A program made the translations under genes and the position numbers. The notes under the pieces are model-generated. The model did no database searches, was not told the DNA's origin, and saw nothing but the letters and a program-made list of their open reading frames with translations. This document shows, piece by piece, positions 1-8,256 of a stretch of DNA of 64,000 nucleotides. Source of the stretch: an uncultured Eubacteriales bacterium (GTDB taxonomy: Bacteria > Bacillota > Clostridia > Oscillospirales > CAG-272); NCBI GenBank assembly GCA_934432725.1, contig CAKRZE010000011.1:1-64000 (forward strand), in the 5' to 3' direction. How positions within the stretch are numbered: the first letter of the stretch is position 1; each line of letters opens with the position of its first letter.

Positions 1-55
1 TTTTTTCTGCACTCTGTATCCGCAAACCTCATGGTTGCGAAAAAGCGAGCAAACG

Positions 56-90
56 CGAGAAAAACCCCCGAAATCGTAAGATTTCGGGGG
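56..90 (-). terminator. Terminator of the tRNA transcript
   Basis: An 11-base perfect inverted repeat (CCCCCGAAATC / GATTTCGGGGG, loop GTAA) lies just past the 3' end of the tRNA pair. On the minus strand it is followed by TTTTT, the form of an intrinsic terminator. Confidence 0.85.
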
Positions 91-126
91 TTCGAAGCCA
101 TGATATCTTTTTTTGGCTTCACTATA

Positions 127-204
<78 letters not shown>

Positions 205-209
205 ATATA

Positions 210-298
210 TGGTGCCGGAAACCGGGCTCGAACCGGTACGGGATTTTCATCCCACGGGATTTTAAGTCCCGGGCGTCTGCCAATTTCGCCACTCCGGC
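210..298 (-). tRNA. tRNA-Leu (TAA)
   Basis: Read on the minus strand this is a class II tRNA of 89 bases with encoded CCA (210-212) and a long variable arm (GTGGGATGAAAATCCCGT). The anticodon loop CTTAAAA sits on a CGGGA/TCCCG stem and gives anticodon TAA, which reads UUA. The acceptor GCCGGAG pairs with the 3' side. It is the first gene of a two-tRNA transcript. Confidence 0.96.
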
Positions 299-336
299 TT
301 CTCAGCGGAAACGTTCCCTTTCCTGACAACATGATT

Positions 337-365
337 ATTATATCACAGGAGTCTTTGTTTGTCAA
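337..365 (-). promoter_or_regulatory. Promoter of the tRNA-Leu/tRNA-Met transcript
   Basis: On the minus strand a perfect TTGACA (360-365) and TATAAT (337-342) are separated by 17 bases, about 40 bases upstream of tRNA-Leu. This is a consensus SigA-type promoter, as expected for stable RNA. Confidence 0.93.
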
Positions 366-690
366 GTGCTTTTTTTATTTTTTCCGTATTTTTTCTGTTC
401 TCGCATTGCAGCATCAATTTTTGCTGTGTAACTGCCGGAATCAGAACCGCAACCAGTGAAATTTTCGGCTATCTTGCAGATCACGCAAAAGAGGGGCTGC
501 GCACAGTGTCAGATACCACTCACGGTCGAACCCGGAGCTCCGGCGGGCGGCAGCAAAAGCTCCCAGGCTCGCTGCAATCTGATGTTCGGAATTAATTGCG
601 GCATGCAGCCGCTTGTCTGAGAACGCTTCTGCCCTGCCCCGTTCCGATACACAATAAACTCTATCCGAAGCGCACAAAAAATACGGCAGA
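366..690. other. Intergenic, no gene seen
   Basis: This stretch lies between the divergent tRNA and acpP promoters. The short reading frames here lack ribosome-binding sites and family resemblance. I see no RNA gene or repeat. Confidence 0.6.
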
Positions 691-696
691 AACATC

Positions 697-725
697 TTGA
701 CAAATATTCGGAAATTCTATATAAT
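697..725 (+). promoter_or_regulatory. acpP promoter
   Basis: TTGACA (697-702) and TATAAT (720-725) with a 17-base spacer sit about 75 bases upstream of acpP. This is a consensus SigA-type promoter. Confidence 0.92.
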
Positions 726-799
726 AATTAGATGTAGATACGCAGTAGCGGCTTTCCGCAGGAAAGTGATTCTTTGATAAAATCCGGAGGCTTGGAACT

Positions 800-1027
800 A
801 TGTTTGAAACTGTTAAGAATTTGTTGGTTGATGAAATGCAGGTAGATGCGGGTGCGATCACCATGGATGCGGAACTGGTGAACGATCTCGGCATCAATTC
901 ACTGGAGCTTGCCGATCTTGTGATGATCTGCGAGGAAAAATTCAAGGTTGAAATCAAGGATGAGGACATTCATAAGTTCATCACCGTAGGCGATGTGGTG
1001 CGCTTCCTGGAGGAGCAGACCGCTTGA
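800..1027 (+). CDS. acpP: Acyl carrier protein
   Basis: This 75-residue acidic protein carries growing acyl chains on a phosphopantetheine arm during fatty acid synthesis in the cytoplasm. The length and helical pattern match bacterial ACP. The phosphopantetheine serine is S34 in the motif GINSLEL; most ACPs have DSL there, so N33 is a less common variant. The start has a good GGAGG nine bases upstream. The gene has its own consensus promoter and a terminator directly behind it, so it is monocistronic, not in the usual fab operon. Family assignment is firm. Whether it is the main fatty-acid ACP or a specialised one cannot be told from this window. Confidence 0.93.
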   Translation: MFETVKNLLVDEMQVDAGAITMDAELVNDLGINSLELADLVMICEEKFKVEIKDEDIHKFITVGDVVRFLEEQTA

Positions 1028-1050
1028 TCCAAGACAGGTAAAATCAATAG

Positions 1051-1075
1051 AAAAAGGCTGCGCAGGCCTTTTTTC
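1051..1075 (+). terminator. acpP terminator
   Basis: AAAAAGGC and GCCTTTTTT form a stem around a 7-base loop directly after acpP and end in a T run. It also lies just before the next gene's start at 1097. Confidence 0.75.
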
Positions 1076-1096
1076 TGTAAGAAAGGATGTATCCGG

Positions 1097-1990
1097 ATGA
1101 AATGGCTTATGTGGCTGGGACGGGGAGCAATCCTTTGCGTCTCGGTTTGCGCACTGATTTTTATCTGCGGAATCGTGTATAAACTGATCCGGCGCAGCAA
1201 ATTGCAGAAGCTTATGCTGACGGATCGGACCAAATCCGGCTTTATCGGGCGCCTGCTCCGCACGGCTTGCCCGGACATGCCGTATCTGAGAAATATGTAT
1301 TTCCCGGCATCCGCCTCCGGCGGCCAGTATGTGAAAATTCCGCTTGTCACAGTCGGGCAAGGCGGAGTCTGCCTGATCTTCACCTTCAGTCACGCCGGAA
1401 AAATCGACAATCCGTTCCACGGAGACTGGATCTCCTACTGGGAGGACGGCAGCGCACATGTTTTCCCGAACCCGATTGACGAAAGCAGGAAATACGTTCG
1501 GGTAATTGAGCGCATTTTTCAGACCGAGAAGGTTGAAAATGTCCCCTTGCATCAGGCGTTTGTGTTTACCGGAACGGGCGTCCGATTCCGGCACCGCATG
1601 GAAAACCTCACTACCGTGGACAAGCTTCCGGACTGGCTGCACGATCTGAATAAAAACAGATTCCTCAGTGCAAAGGAAATCCGGAAGACCGAAGAACTGT
1701 TGGAGCGCTATGCGCACCGAAGCCCGTCGCTTCCCTCTGTGGCGGAGATAAAAAAAGCAAAAAACGCGCGGCTCCGCCCGAAATGTCTGCGGAGCAGGAG
1801 TCGGAGACCGATGCCGGCAAAGCAGGCGAGGGGAATGCCCGATAATACATCGGTGGCAAAAGGAAACGCTTCCGGAGCTAAAGCTTACCGGCAGCTCCGG
1901 CGCACAAAAGCATTGGCGCGCTTCCCTTGCCGGGGTCGTCCTGAAAGCCGGCATCTGTCTGCTCCGACTTGGCTTGCTTGCGGACTCTGA
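1097..1990 (+). CDS. Membrane-anchored NERD-like protein, possible -1 frameshift
   Basis: One membrane helix (about residues 8-30) is followed by a domain that resembles the nuclease-related NERD family: a GQGGVCLIFTF strand, then GKIDN, a tryptophan-containing strand and NP. The activity is unknown. The open frame gives 297 residues, but from about residue 218 it turns arginine-rich and unlike protein. At 1750-1756 there is A AAA AAA in the reading frame, a classic slippery heptamer. Shifting -1 there gives an acidic tail (EMSAEQESETDAGKAGEGNA) ending at a TAA at 1843-1845, which reads like a natural C-terminus. The true product may therefore be about 249 residues, made by slippage, or the gene may carry a one-base error. 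The start has AAAGGA upstream. Confidence 0.6.
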   Translation: MKWLMWLGRGAILCVSVCALIFICGIVYKLIRRSKLQKLMLTDRTKSGFIGRLLRTACPDMPYLRNMYFPASASGGQYVKIPLVTVGQGGVCLIFTFSHAGKIDNPFHGDWISYWEDGSAHVFPNPIDESRKYVRVIERIFQTEKVENVPLHQAFVFTGTGVRFRHRMENLTTVDKLPDWLHDLNKNRFLSAKEIRKTEELLERYAHRSPSLPSVAEIKKAKNARLRPKCLRSRSRRPMPAKQARGMPDNTSVAKGNASGAKAYRQLRRTKALARFPCRGRPESRHLSAPTWLACGL

Positions 1991-2088
1991 AAAATTGAAT
2001 GCAGCGAATGAATCCACCCGATTCATCCGAAAGGCTTCATTGATATAAAATCGTTTCCCGGAGCCGGAGTCTTCCGAAATCCGGCTAT

Positions 2089-2135
2089 ACGGCGGTGTTA
2101 AAAGCTCATCCCGAGTTTCTTAGCGCCGCCGTTTT
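2089..2135 (+). terminator. Terminator after the NERD-like gene
   Basis: ACGGCGGTGTTA pairs imperfectly with TTAGCGCCGCCGT and is followed by TTTTT. Confidence 0.7.
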
Positions 2136-2392
2136 TCTTATAGAGCCGTAAAATAAAAAAGCGGGCAAAGGTGACGCAAACCGCAGCAAAAGCGCCGGAA
2201 GCCATACCGGCATACTTAAGAAAAAAGTACGCTGACGCGTACTCCATCGTTTGGCATTTTTACACCCCGCCGGCATTGATCCGGACAGTTGAACGCCGCT
2301 GGTTTGCCACGGGGAAACCAAAAAACAAAAGCGCAAGGGCAAAAAACGATCAGGACGCATCAAAAGCGCCGAATCCAAGCAGGCACATCTAA

Positions 2393-2425
2393 GGGGCTGT
2401 TAAAACCTGATGCTTTAACAGCCCC
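2393..2425. terminator. Perfect 12-base hairpin, likely ABC operon terminator
   Basis: GGGGCTGTTAAA (2393-2404) and TTTAACAGCCCC (2414-2425) form a perfect stem with a 9-base loop, about 30 bases past the end of the minus-strand ABC operon. Neither side has a clean T tract, so direction and efficiency are uncertain. Confidence 0.6.
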
Positions 2426-2457
2426 CGCTTTGGGTCTTTTGCCGGACAATGCCTCTT

Positions 2458-4674
2458 TTATGCGCCCTTTGCATTGCCCATCTTTGACATCTGACGCTGT
2501 GCCATGACAAGACCGAAGTAAATGCCCTGCTTTCGGATCAGCTCATCATGCGTGCCGCTCTCCGCAATCGTTCCCTTATCCAACACGATCAGACGGGTGG
2601 CATTGCGCAATGTGGAAAGCCTGTGGGCAATGGCGAAGGTTGTGCGGTTCTCTGTCAGACGCTGCAAAGCGTCCTGAATCTGCTTCTCGGTTTCCGTATC
2701 AAGGGACGCCGTCGCTTCATCCAGAATCAGAATCCGCGGATCGTGCAGAACGGCACGTGCGATTGCAATGCGCTGCCGTTCCCCTCCGGATAATGTAAAG
2801 CCCCGCTCTCCGATTTTGGTGTTATATGCATCGGGCAGCTTCATGATAAAGCTGTGAGCACCGGCAAGCTTTGCCGCTGAGATGATCTCCTCCCGCGTTG
2901 CTCCCGGCTTGGCATAGGCGATGTTGTCATAGACCGTTCCGGAAAACAGAAAGTTTTCCTGCAGCACAACGCCGATCTGGGAGCGAAGCGAATCCTGTGA
3001 TATATCCCGGATATCAATCCCGTCAATGCGGATCGTCCCCTCGTTGGCATCATACAGACGCATAATCAGGTTGATCAGCGTGGATTTTCCGACGCCCGAT
3101 TTTCCCACAATACCGATCATTTCGCCCGGATGCACGGAAAAGCTGATGTGCTTCAGGACGGAAACCGCCTCATCGTATCCAAAAGAGACATCGTCAAAGG
3201 TAATATCGCCGTGAATCTTGACGGAACGGGCATCCGCCTTGTCCGCAACATCAATTTTCTCGTCAATGACATCAAATATTTTCACGATGGAGGTCATGAC
3301 CCGAACAAACTGGCGCGGCATGTTTGCAAGCCAGAACAAGGGACCGTACACCATGGAAATATATGCGGAAATCTGCTGCATATAGCCCAGCGTCATTTTC
3401 CCGGAGAGGATCCTGTTGCCGACATAATATAAAAGGAAGAATTCTCCGATCCCCATCAGAAACTGAAGCGGCGGAACAAACAGGCTCCATGTCCGCTCAT
3501 TGCGGATGGATACGTCTCTCAGCTCACCGATGCTTTGGTCATAGCGCTCGTATTCCTTCTTTTCCATGCCAAACGCCTTGACAACGCGGATTCCGGAAAA
3601 GATGTCATGCAGAATGGAGCCTGATTTGGCTTCCAGCGTCCATTGACGGTTATATTTTTTACGCATGCGTCCCCAAAAGCGGCGGTTGAGCAGAATAACG
3701 ACAGGAGCGGGACAAAGAATCAGAAGCGCAAGCCTCCAGTCATAAACGAATAAAAAGATTCCGACCCCGAGGAAAACCAGAACCTGTTCGATGGCGTCTC
3801 CGATATCATATGTAATGAAGTTCTGAAGCGTCGCGGTATCTCCGGTCACCCGATTCATCAGCTCTCCTGCGGTTCGTTTGGAAACGCGTGAAATGGACAG
3901 CAGTTCGATCTTATGAAACACCATCTCCCGCAGATCAACGATCAGAGAGGACCCGGCTTTGTTCAGAAGTCTGGACCGGACGATGGAAATCAGGTTGGTA
4001 AAAAGACTCAAAAGAAAGATCTGAAGGATCACAAGCAGAAACTGATTCAGAAGCGGCTTTGTCTCGGCCTTGATATAGTCATCGACCAGAATGCGGTTCA
4101 GAGCCGGACTCAGAAGATTGGCGCCCGCGACCGCAAAATACAGAAGCACCGACACAAAAATCCAGCTGCGATACCGTTTTGCAATTTGCCAGATGCGCTT
4201 CAGATACCCCTTTTTATCGGTGCAGTGATAACAGATGTGGACACCGGGCGGATAAGGATTTCCGCATTTCGGGCAGCAGGATTCCGTATCGGCTTCATAG
4301 TCATAGCTGTAGCTGCCTCCCAAAAGGACCCGGTTGAATCGGGCGGTCACTGCGGCATAAAGTCTGGAATGGGTCATTTCCGCCCGGCACAGAAGAAGCT
4401 CCGTGCCGTCCTTTTTTCTGCATTCAATCGATACGCAGCCGATCCCGGTCCGGAATATCAGCTCCTGCATGTCGGAAACAGAATACGTATCGGCATGCGT
4501 TCCGTTTTCATAAATCCGGACCTCCGTTTTACAGAAGGCGGCGATTCCGTCTGCTTTTTCCCTGCCCTCCGTTCTGGACAGGTCAAATCCGACGGGAACA
4601 ATCAGCTCGTCTGCGGGAAACGAAGGATCCAGAGAGAGCAGCTCCTCTGCCAACTGTTTTCTTGTTTTAGGCAT
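2458..4674 (-). CDS. ABC exporter half (TMD-NBD) with N-terminal domain and zinc ribbon
   Basis: This 738-residue protein is probably one half of a heterodimeric ABC exporter; the substrate is not known. In order it has an N-terminal soluble domain of about 130 residues, a zinc ribbon (CPKC about 134-137, CYHC about 148-151), six membrane helices, and a C-terminal ATPase with Walker A GKSGVGKST, signature LSGGERQR and Walker B ILILDEATASLD. I chose the ATG at 4674, preceded by AAAGGAG at good spacing; a 32-residue longer frame exists but has no such site. It lies 16 bases after the DUF1854 gene and is the last gene of the operon. The partner half is the gene at 5321-7672. Confidence 0.9.
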   Translation of the reverse strand: MPKTRKQLAEELLSLDPSFPADELIVPVGFDLSRTEGREKADGIAAFCKTEVRIYENGTHADTYSVSDMQELIFRTGIGCVSIECRKKDGTELLLCRAEMTHSRLYAAVTARFNRVLLGGSYSYDYEADTESCCPKCGNPYPPGVHICYHCTDKKGYLKRIWQIAKRYRSWIFVSVLLYFAVAGANLLSPALNRILVDDYIKAETKPLLNQFLLVILQIFLLSLFTNLISIVRSRLLNKAGSSLIVDLREMVFHKIELLSISRVSKRTAGELMNRVTGDTATLQNFITYDIGDAIEQVLVFLGVGIFLFVYDWRLALLILCPAPVVILLNRRFWGRMRKKYNRQWTLEAKSGSILHDIFSGIRVVKAFGMEKKEYERYDQSIGELRDVSIRNERTWSLFVPPLQFLMGIGEFFLLYYVGNRILSGKMTLGYMQQISAYISMVYGPLFWLANMPRQFVRVMTSIVKIFDVIDEKIDVADKADARSVKIHGDITFDDVSFGYDEAVSVLKHISFSVHPGEMIGIVGKSGVGKSTLINLIMRLYDANEGTIRIDGIDIRDISQDSLRSQIGVVLQENFLFSGTVYDNIAYAKPGATREEIISAAKLAGAHSFIMKLPDAYNTKIGERGFTLSGGERQRIAIARAVLHDPRILILDEATASLDTETEKQIQDALQRLTENRTTFAIAHRLSTLRNATRLIVLDKGTIAESGTHDELIRKQGIYFGLVMAQRQMSKMGNAKGA

Positions 4675-4690
4675 GGCACGCTCCTTTCTG

Positions 4691-5254
4691 TCAGAGATAC
4701 AATTCGATTTTTTTATAGCTGGCGCTGTCCAGCTTTTCAAGCTCCGGAATTTCATACCGGTTGCCGTCAATGTCGATAATGAAAATCCGATCGGAGGAGA
4801 CCCGCAAAATACTGCGGTACGTATCCTGAAGCGTGAAATTCATTTCGCCCGCATTGGTCACAACCTTCCAGTAAGAAAATCCGTAGCGCTCGTTCAGGCT
4901 TTCGATTTTCAAAATAACCGGCGCATAATATTTCCGGTCCAGCTCAGAGATCACCGCCTTGGCGCTCTCTTCCGAAATATCGCCGAGAGAGCGAATCATG
5001 CCAAGCTCTTTTTTATCTTCATCCTGTACGGAAATATAGTTTTCCGGCTCATCAAACGGAAACGCGCGGTGAACGAACACGCGGTCAAAGGTCTTTTCGG
5101 CTGTCCCGCCGTTTCCGTCCGGGAGCTTTGCCTTCATGGTCAGAAAATGATTCCGGATCCGGAATTCCGCGTTGTCGCGGTTCAGAAACACGATCTGAAT
5201 CACTTCGTTCAGTGCGTTTCCGTTCTCCGGCACTTGTTTGTTCGGTGCTTCCAT
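4691..5254 (-). CDS. DUF1854 family protein
   Basis: A soluble 187-residue protein with no signal or membrane segment. It shows the DUF1854 pattern: a central IRSLGDISEESAK block, KYYAPVILKIESLNERYG, and a C-terminal LQDTYRSILRVSSDRIFIIDIDGNRYEIPE-type segment (quoted here only as landmarks near residues 140-172). In other bacteria this family is found next to ABC exporters, including ones tied to cyanophycin metabolism; its role is unknown. Here it is sandwiched between two exporter halves, 66 bases after the first and 16 before the second, which argues that it is an accessory subunit or regulator of that transporter. AAAGGA lies 12 bases upstream of the ATG. Confidence 0.8.
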   Translation of the reverse strand: MEAPNKQVPENGNALNEVIQIVFLNRDNAEFRIRNHFLTMKAKLPDGNGGTAEKTFDRVFVHRAFPFDEPENYISVQDEDKKELGMIRSLGDISEESAKAVISELDRKYYAPVILKIESLNERYGFSYWKVVTNAGEMNFTLQDTYRSILRVSSDRIFIIDIDGNRYEIPELEKLDSASYKKIELYL

Positions 5255-5320
5255 ATAAAACGATCTTCCTTTCTGAGGGAGTCTGAATCCGGGAAAACAG
5301 AGGTCTGCATCCCGGACGGA

Positions 5321-7672
5321 TCATGCTTCGATTCCGATATTTTTCAGCGCTTCCGCCTGCAATTTATAGAGATTGTAATAGATTCCCTTCTTCAGGAGCA
5401 GCTCACGGTGCGTTCCGGACTCCGGCATCTTTCCGTTTTCGATGACAATCAGCTTGTCTGCATCGCGCAGAGTGGAGAGCCGGTGTGCGATCATAATCGT
5501 GGTCCTGCCCTTGGTCAGCTGCTCCAGAGCAAGCTGAATCTTCCGCTCCGTCTCGGTATCCATCGCCGCAGTCGCCTCGTCAAGGATCAGAATCTTCGGG
5601 TCGCGCAGAAGCGCACGCGCAATGGAAATTCTCTGGCGTTCGCCGCCGGAGAGGTCCTTATAGCCAAAGCCGATCCTTGTGGAATATGCATCCGGGAGCT
5701 TGACGATAAAGTCGTGCGCTCCCGCCATTTTGGACGCGTACAGGATCTCATCCTTGGTCGCATCCGGCTTGGCATACGCGATATTTTCCAGAATCGTTCC
5801 CGCGAACAGATAGGTTTCCTGCGAAACGATCGCAATATTGCGCCTCAGATCGGCAAAGGCAAGCTTTTTGATATTAATCCCATCGATCAGGATCTCGCCC
5901 TCCCCGACATCATACAGACGGATGAGAAGATTGACCAGCGTGCTCTTTCCCGCCCCCGTATGACCGACGATGCCGAGAATTTCACCCGGTTCCACCGAGA
6001 ACGATACATCATCGATCACCTTGCGGTTTTTTACATAGGAAAAGCTGACATGCTCAAAGTCCACCCTGCCCTGAAATTCGGGCAGATGCATCGGATTTTC
6101 CGCCTCTACCACATCCGGCTGTGCATCCATGACCTCGATCATGCGCTGCATGGCGTTGAGGCAGTCGGTCATCTGATTCATCATGCTGACGAAAAAGAAC
6201 ATCGGGCTGTATATCATGTTCATATAAGCCACAAACGTCATCAGCTCTCCGTACTCCATGCCCCGATAGCCGGTGATAACCATCCAGCCGCCCACGCCCC
6301 AGATGACGATATTTCCGAGATACAGCATAAACGATGCAAACGGAAACGCCGTAGAGGCAAAATTGCTGGTTTTCAGACTGGCATCCGCCAGTGCGCGGCT
6401 GTTTTTGTCAAAGCGGCGGGTCTCCTCCTTTTCCTTGGAGAATGCCTTGACAACGCGCACACCGCTTAAAACATCGCTCAGAAGCGCATTCAGCGCCCGG
6501 CTTCTCGCAAAGCGTCTTGCGTGATATTTCTGCATTTTGCGGAACAGCCATTTTATCATGAAAACCACAGCCGGAACCATGACAAGGGAAAGCAGCGTCA
6601 GAACCGGGTTCATAATCATCATGATAATGAACACAACGATCACCTGTACGATGTTGATGCAGAAGTATGTAAAGCCATCGCAGAAAAACCAATAAATCGT
6701 ATTGGCATCGCCGTTGACCTGCTGCATCAGCCCGCCGGTCTGGCGTCCGGTAAAAAAGGAAAGCGAAAGCCGTTCGATAGAGGAAAAAATGACAGCCTTC
6801 AGGTCATAGACCACCTTTGCCGACACCGTGGAGGAAATCATGCCGTTGAGCATATTGGATGCTGTTGTCAGGACCTTTGTGACAATCACAATGCCGAGCA
6901 CCAAAAGAATCTGACCGTAAAAGCTTCCCTGCGGATCCAGCACCTCATCATAATAGAAGCCCGCACTGACATACGGCGTCAGAACCGCCAGCGCACTTGA
7001 CAGAACGAGCGTAAAAATCACCGCAGCCATCTGCCAGCGGTATTTTATAAAGAATGTGCCCATCCTGCGGATGATTTTTCCCTTGTCCATGCATTTCGGG
7101 CATATTTTCCGTTCCGGGTCTGCATAACGCGCCCCGCAATGCGGACAGAACTTTTCCTTCCGCTTTTTCTCCGCCTCCTCATCAACCGTGATCTCGCCCT
7201 TTTCCCGGAGCATCCCGGCGTATCTGCAAAATTCCCCGAGGCTTTCCTTGCAGGCGCCGGTCAGATACGTAAGCAGCAGCGTTTTTGTCTCTTCCGCTCC
7301 GTTTTGCTCCTCCGTTTGCTTTGCGATCAGCCTGCAATCGGAAATCAGCTCCTCTACGGAAAAGCCGGAAAGCGCCTTCAAAGGATACGTTTCAAAGGAA
7401 AGCTGCGTAAAATGAAATGTCAATCCGCGCATCGGACGAAGCTTTTTTCTTTCCCGCTTACCGGAAAAAGAAGCCTTTTGACCGGCGGGAGCCCCGGTGC
7501 GGATCCCACCGAGAAGAATCAGATCCGTATCTGTCGCAAAAATCCAGTTGTCACAGAACACACCCTCGGCATTCTTATCCGCGCGCGCCGCCAGAAGGAC
7601 GCCTGTTTGCGGAATTCCTTTTTCCTCAAGTGCTTTCCATATTTCTCCCGGGACTGTTTCAAGCTCTACCAT
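5321..7672 (-). CDS. ABC exporter half (TMD-NBD) with N-terminal domain and zinc ribbon
   Basis: This 783-residue protein is the first gene of the operon and the probable partner of the exporter at 2458-4674. It has a soluble N-terminal domain (about 1-170), a zinc ribbon (CPHC 176-179, CPKC 191-194), six membrane helices, and an ATPase with Walker A GHTGAGKST, signature LSGGERQR and Walker B ILILDEATAAMD. Both halves keep their catalytic motifs, so both ATP sites could work. Having the same ribbon plus N-domain on both halves is unusual for exporters and suggests a shared docking surface, perhaps for the DUF1854 protein. GAGGTGATTGG precedes the ATG. Confidence 0.9.
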   Translation of the reverse strand: MVELETVPGEIWKALEEKGIPQTGVLLAARADKNAEGVFCDNWIFATDTDLILLGGIRTGAPAGQKASFSGKRERKKLRPMRGLTFHFTQLSFETYPLKALSGFSVEELISDCRLIAKQTEEQNGAEETKTLLLTYLTGACKESLGEFCRYAGMLREKGEITVDEEAEKKRKEKFCPHCGARYADPERKICPKCMDKGKIIRRMGTFFIKYRWQMAAVIFTLVLSSALAVLTPYVSAGFYYDEVLDPQGSFYGQILLVLGIVIVTKVLTTASNMLNGMISSTVSAKVVYDLKAVIFSSIERLSLSFFTGRQTGGLMQQVNGDANTIYWFFCDGFTYFCINIVQVIVVFIIMMIMNPVLTLLSLVMVPAVVFMIKWLFRKMQKYHARRFARSRALNALLSDVLSGVRVVKAFSKEKEETRRFDKNSRALADASLKTSNFASTAFPFASFMLYLGNIVIWGVGGWMVITGYRGMEYGELMTFVAYMNMIYSPMFFFVSMMNQMTDCLNAMQRMIEVMDAQPDVVEAENPMHLPEFQGRVDFEHVSFSYVKNRKVIDDVSFSVEPGEILGIVGHTGAGKSTLVNLLIRLYDVGEGEILIDGINIKKLAFADLRRNIAIVSQETYLFAGTILENIAYAKPDATKDEILYASKMAGAHDFIVKLPDAYSTRIGFGYKDLSGGERQRISIARALLRDPKILILDEATAAMDTETERKIQLALEQLTKGRTTIMIAHRLSTLRDADKLIVIENGKMPESGTHRELLLKKGIYYNLYKLQAEALKNIGIEA

Positions 7673-7702
7673 CCAATCACCTCACCGATCGTAAGACACA
7701 CC

Positions 7703-7724
7703 AAAAGAAACCCGAAGCGGTTTC
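7703..7724 (-). promoter_or_regulatory. Hairpin plus T4 in the ABC operon leader
   Basis: On the minus strand GAAACC (loop GCTTC) GGGTTTC is followed by TTTT, between the promoter and the first gene. It could act as a weak attenuator; this is inference from shape only. Confidence 0.45.
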
Positions 7725-7766
7725 TCAGGTTTTAAGCCTATAGGGGATTTAACGTTTTCGTAACAG

Positions 7767-7787
7767 TGTGTCATTTAAAAAGACACA
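7767..7787 (-). promoter_or_regulatory. Dyad TGTGTC-N9-GACACA downstream of the ABC promoter
   Basis: A perfect 6+6 dyad lies about 10-30 bases downstream of the predicted -10. The position suits a repressor operator or an RNA hairpin at the transcript 5' end. No regulator is recognised. Confidence 0.45.
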
Positions 7788-7797
7788 TTATATTAAT

Positions 7798-7826
7798 ATG
7801 TTATCATATTTATACAAGTTTGTCAA
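7798..7826 (-). promoter_or_regulatory. Promoter of the ABC-DUF1854-ABC operon
   Basis: On the minus strand TTGACA (7821-7826) and TAACAT (7798-7803) are spaced by 17 bases. Confidence 0.8.
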
Positions 7827-7913
7827 GGACATGCCCTCTTATAACGGTTTTCGCGTCCTATCCGGCACGAAAAAGCGCGGAACAGCCGTTTTGCCCCCTT
7901 TTGTTTCACGCTC

Positions 7914-7942
7914 TTGACATTGCGGTGCAGAATGTGTATAAT
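7914..7942 (+). promoter_or_regulatory. Promoter of the lar operon
   Basis: TTGACA (7914-7919) and TATAAT (7937-7942) with a 17-base spacer. The predicted transcript starts near 7949, about 300 bases before larE, so it has a long leader. Confidence 0.92.
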
Positions 7943-7948
7943 AAAGCT

Positions 7949-8063
7949 GTCCGGCAGGAAGCCGGATCGGGGGTGCTGAAGCGCTCCGCTTTCATTTACG
8001 GATTTTCTTATTGTGTATACCAGAAGGTATACGGTCCCGCGGACGGGAATCGTATGCCTTTTT
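7949..8063 (+). promoter_or_regulatory. Structured leader with competing hairpins (candidate riboswitch or attenuator)
   Basis: Four pairings are visible. P1: TCCGGC/GCCGGA (7950-7966). P2: GAAGCG with CGCTTT (7978-7992). P3: GTATACC-AGAA-GGTATAC (8015-8032). P4: GGTATACG (8026-8033) with CGTATGCC (8051-8058), enclosing TCCCG/CGGGA and followed by TTTTT (8059-8063), which is an intrinsic terminator. P3 and P4 use the same GGTATAC strand and so exclude each other, the design of a transcription attenuator. I do not recognise the upstream part as a known riboswitch class, and it is not a T-box. Confidence 0.6.
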
Positions 8064-8256
8064 GTGTCTTTGTGCCGTTTTTCAGGACAAAGAAGCAAAC
8101 GGATATGCAGCCTCGCTTTCACAATCCCTTTGCGGCAAAGAATCAGATGCACGCTGTCGGAAGGGCGTATTTCCGTGTCACCGTCTGTGCTTCGGCTCGC
8201 TTGCGCTGCCGTCCCCTTCCATATTAATTCCATACAAAGAATAAGGAGCCTTCCTC

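Larger units (their letters stand above)
1991..2457. other. Intergenic with two hairpins, no gene seen
   Basis: This convergent spacer lies between the NERD-like gene and the ABC operon. It holds the two hairpins listed separately and no reading frame I can support. Confidence 0.6.

Noticed and set aside
4673..6469. 598-codon plus-strand frame antisense to the ABC operon
   Set aside because: It is the shadow of two strongly supported minus-strand genes, with no family resemblance.
8015..8063. T-box leader before larE
   Set aside because: The conserved TGGNACCGCG T-box sequence is absent and the downstream genes are not tRNA-linked.
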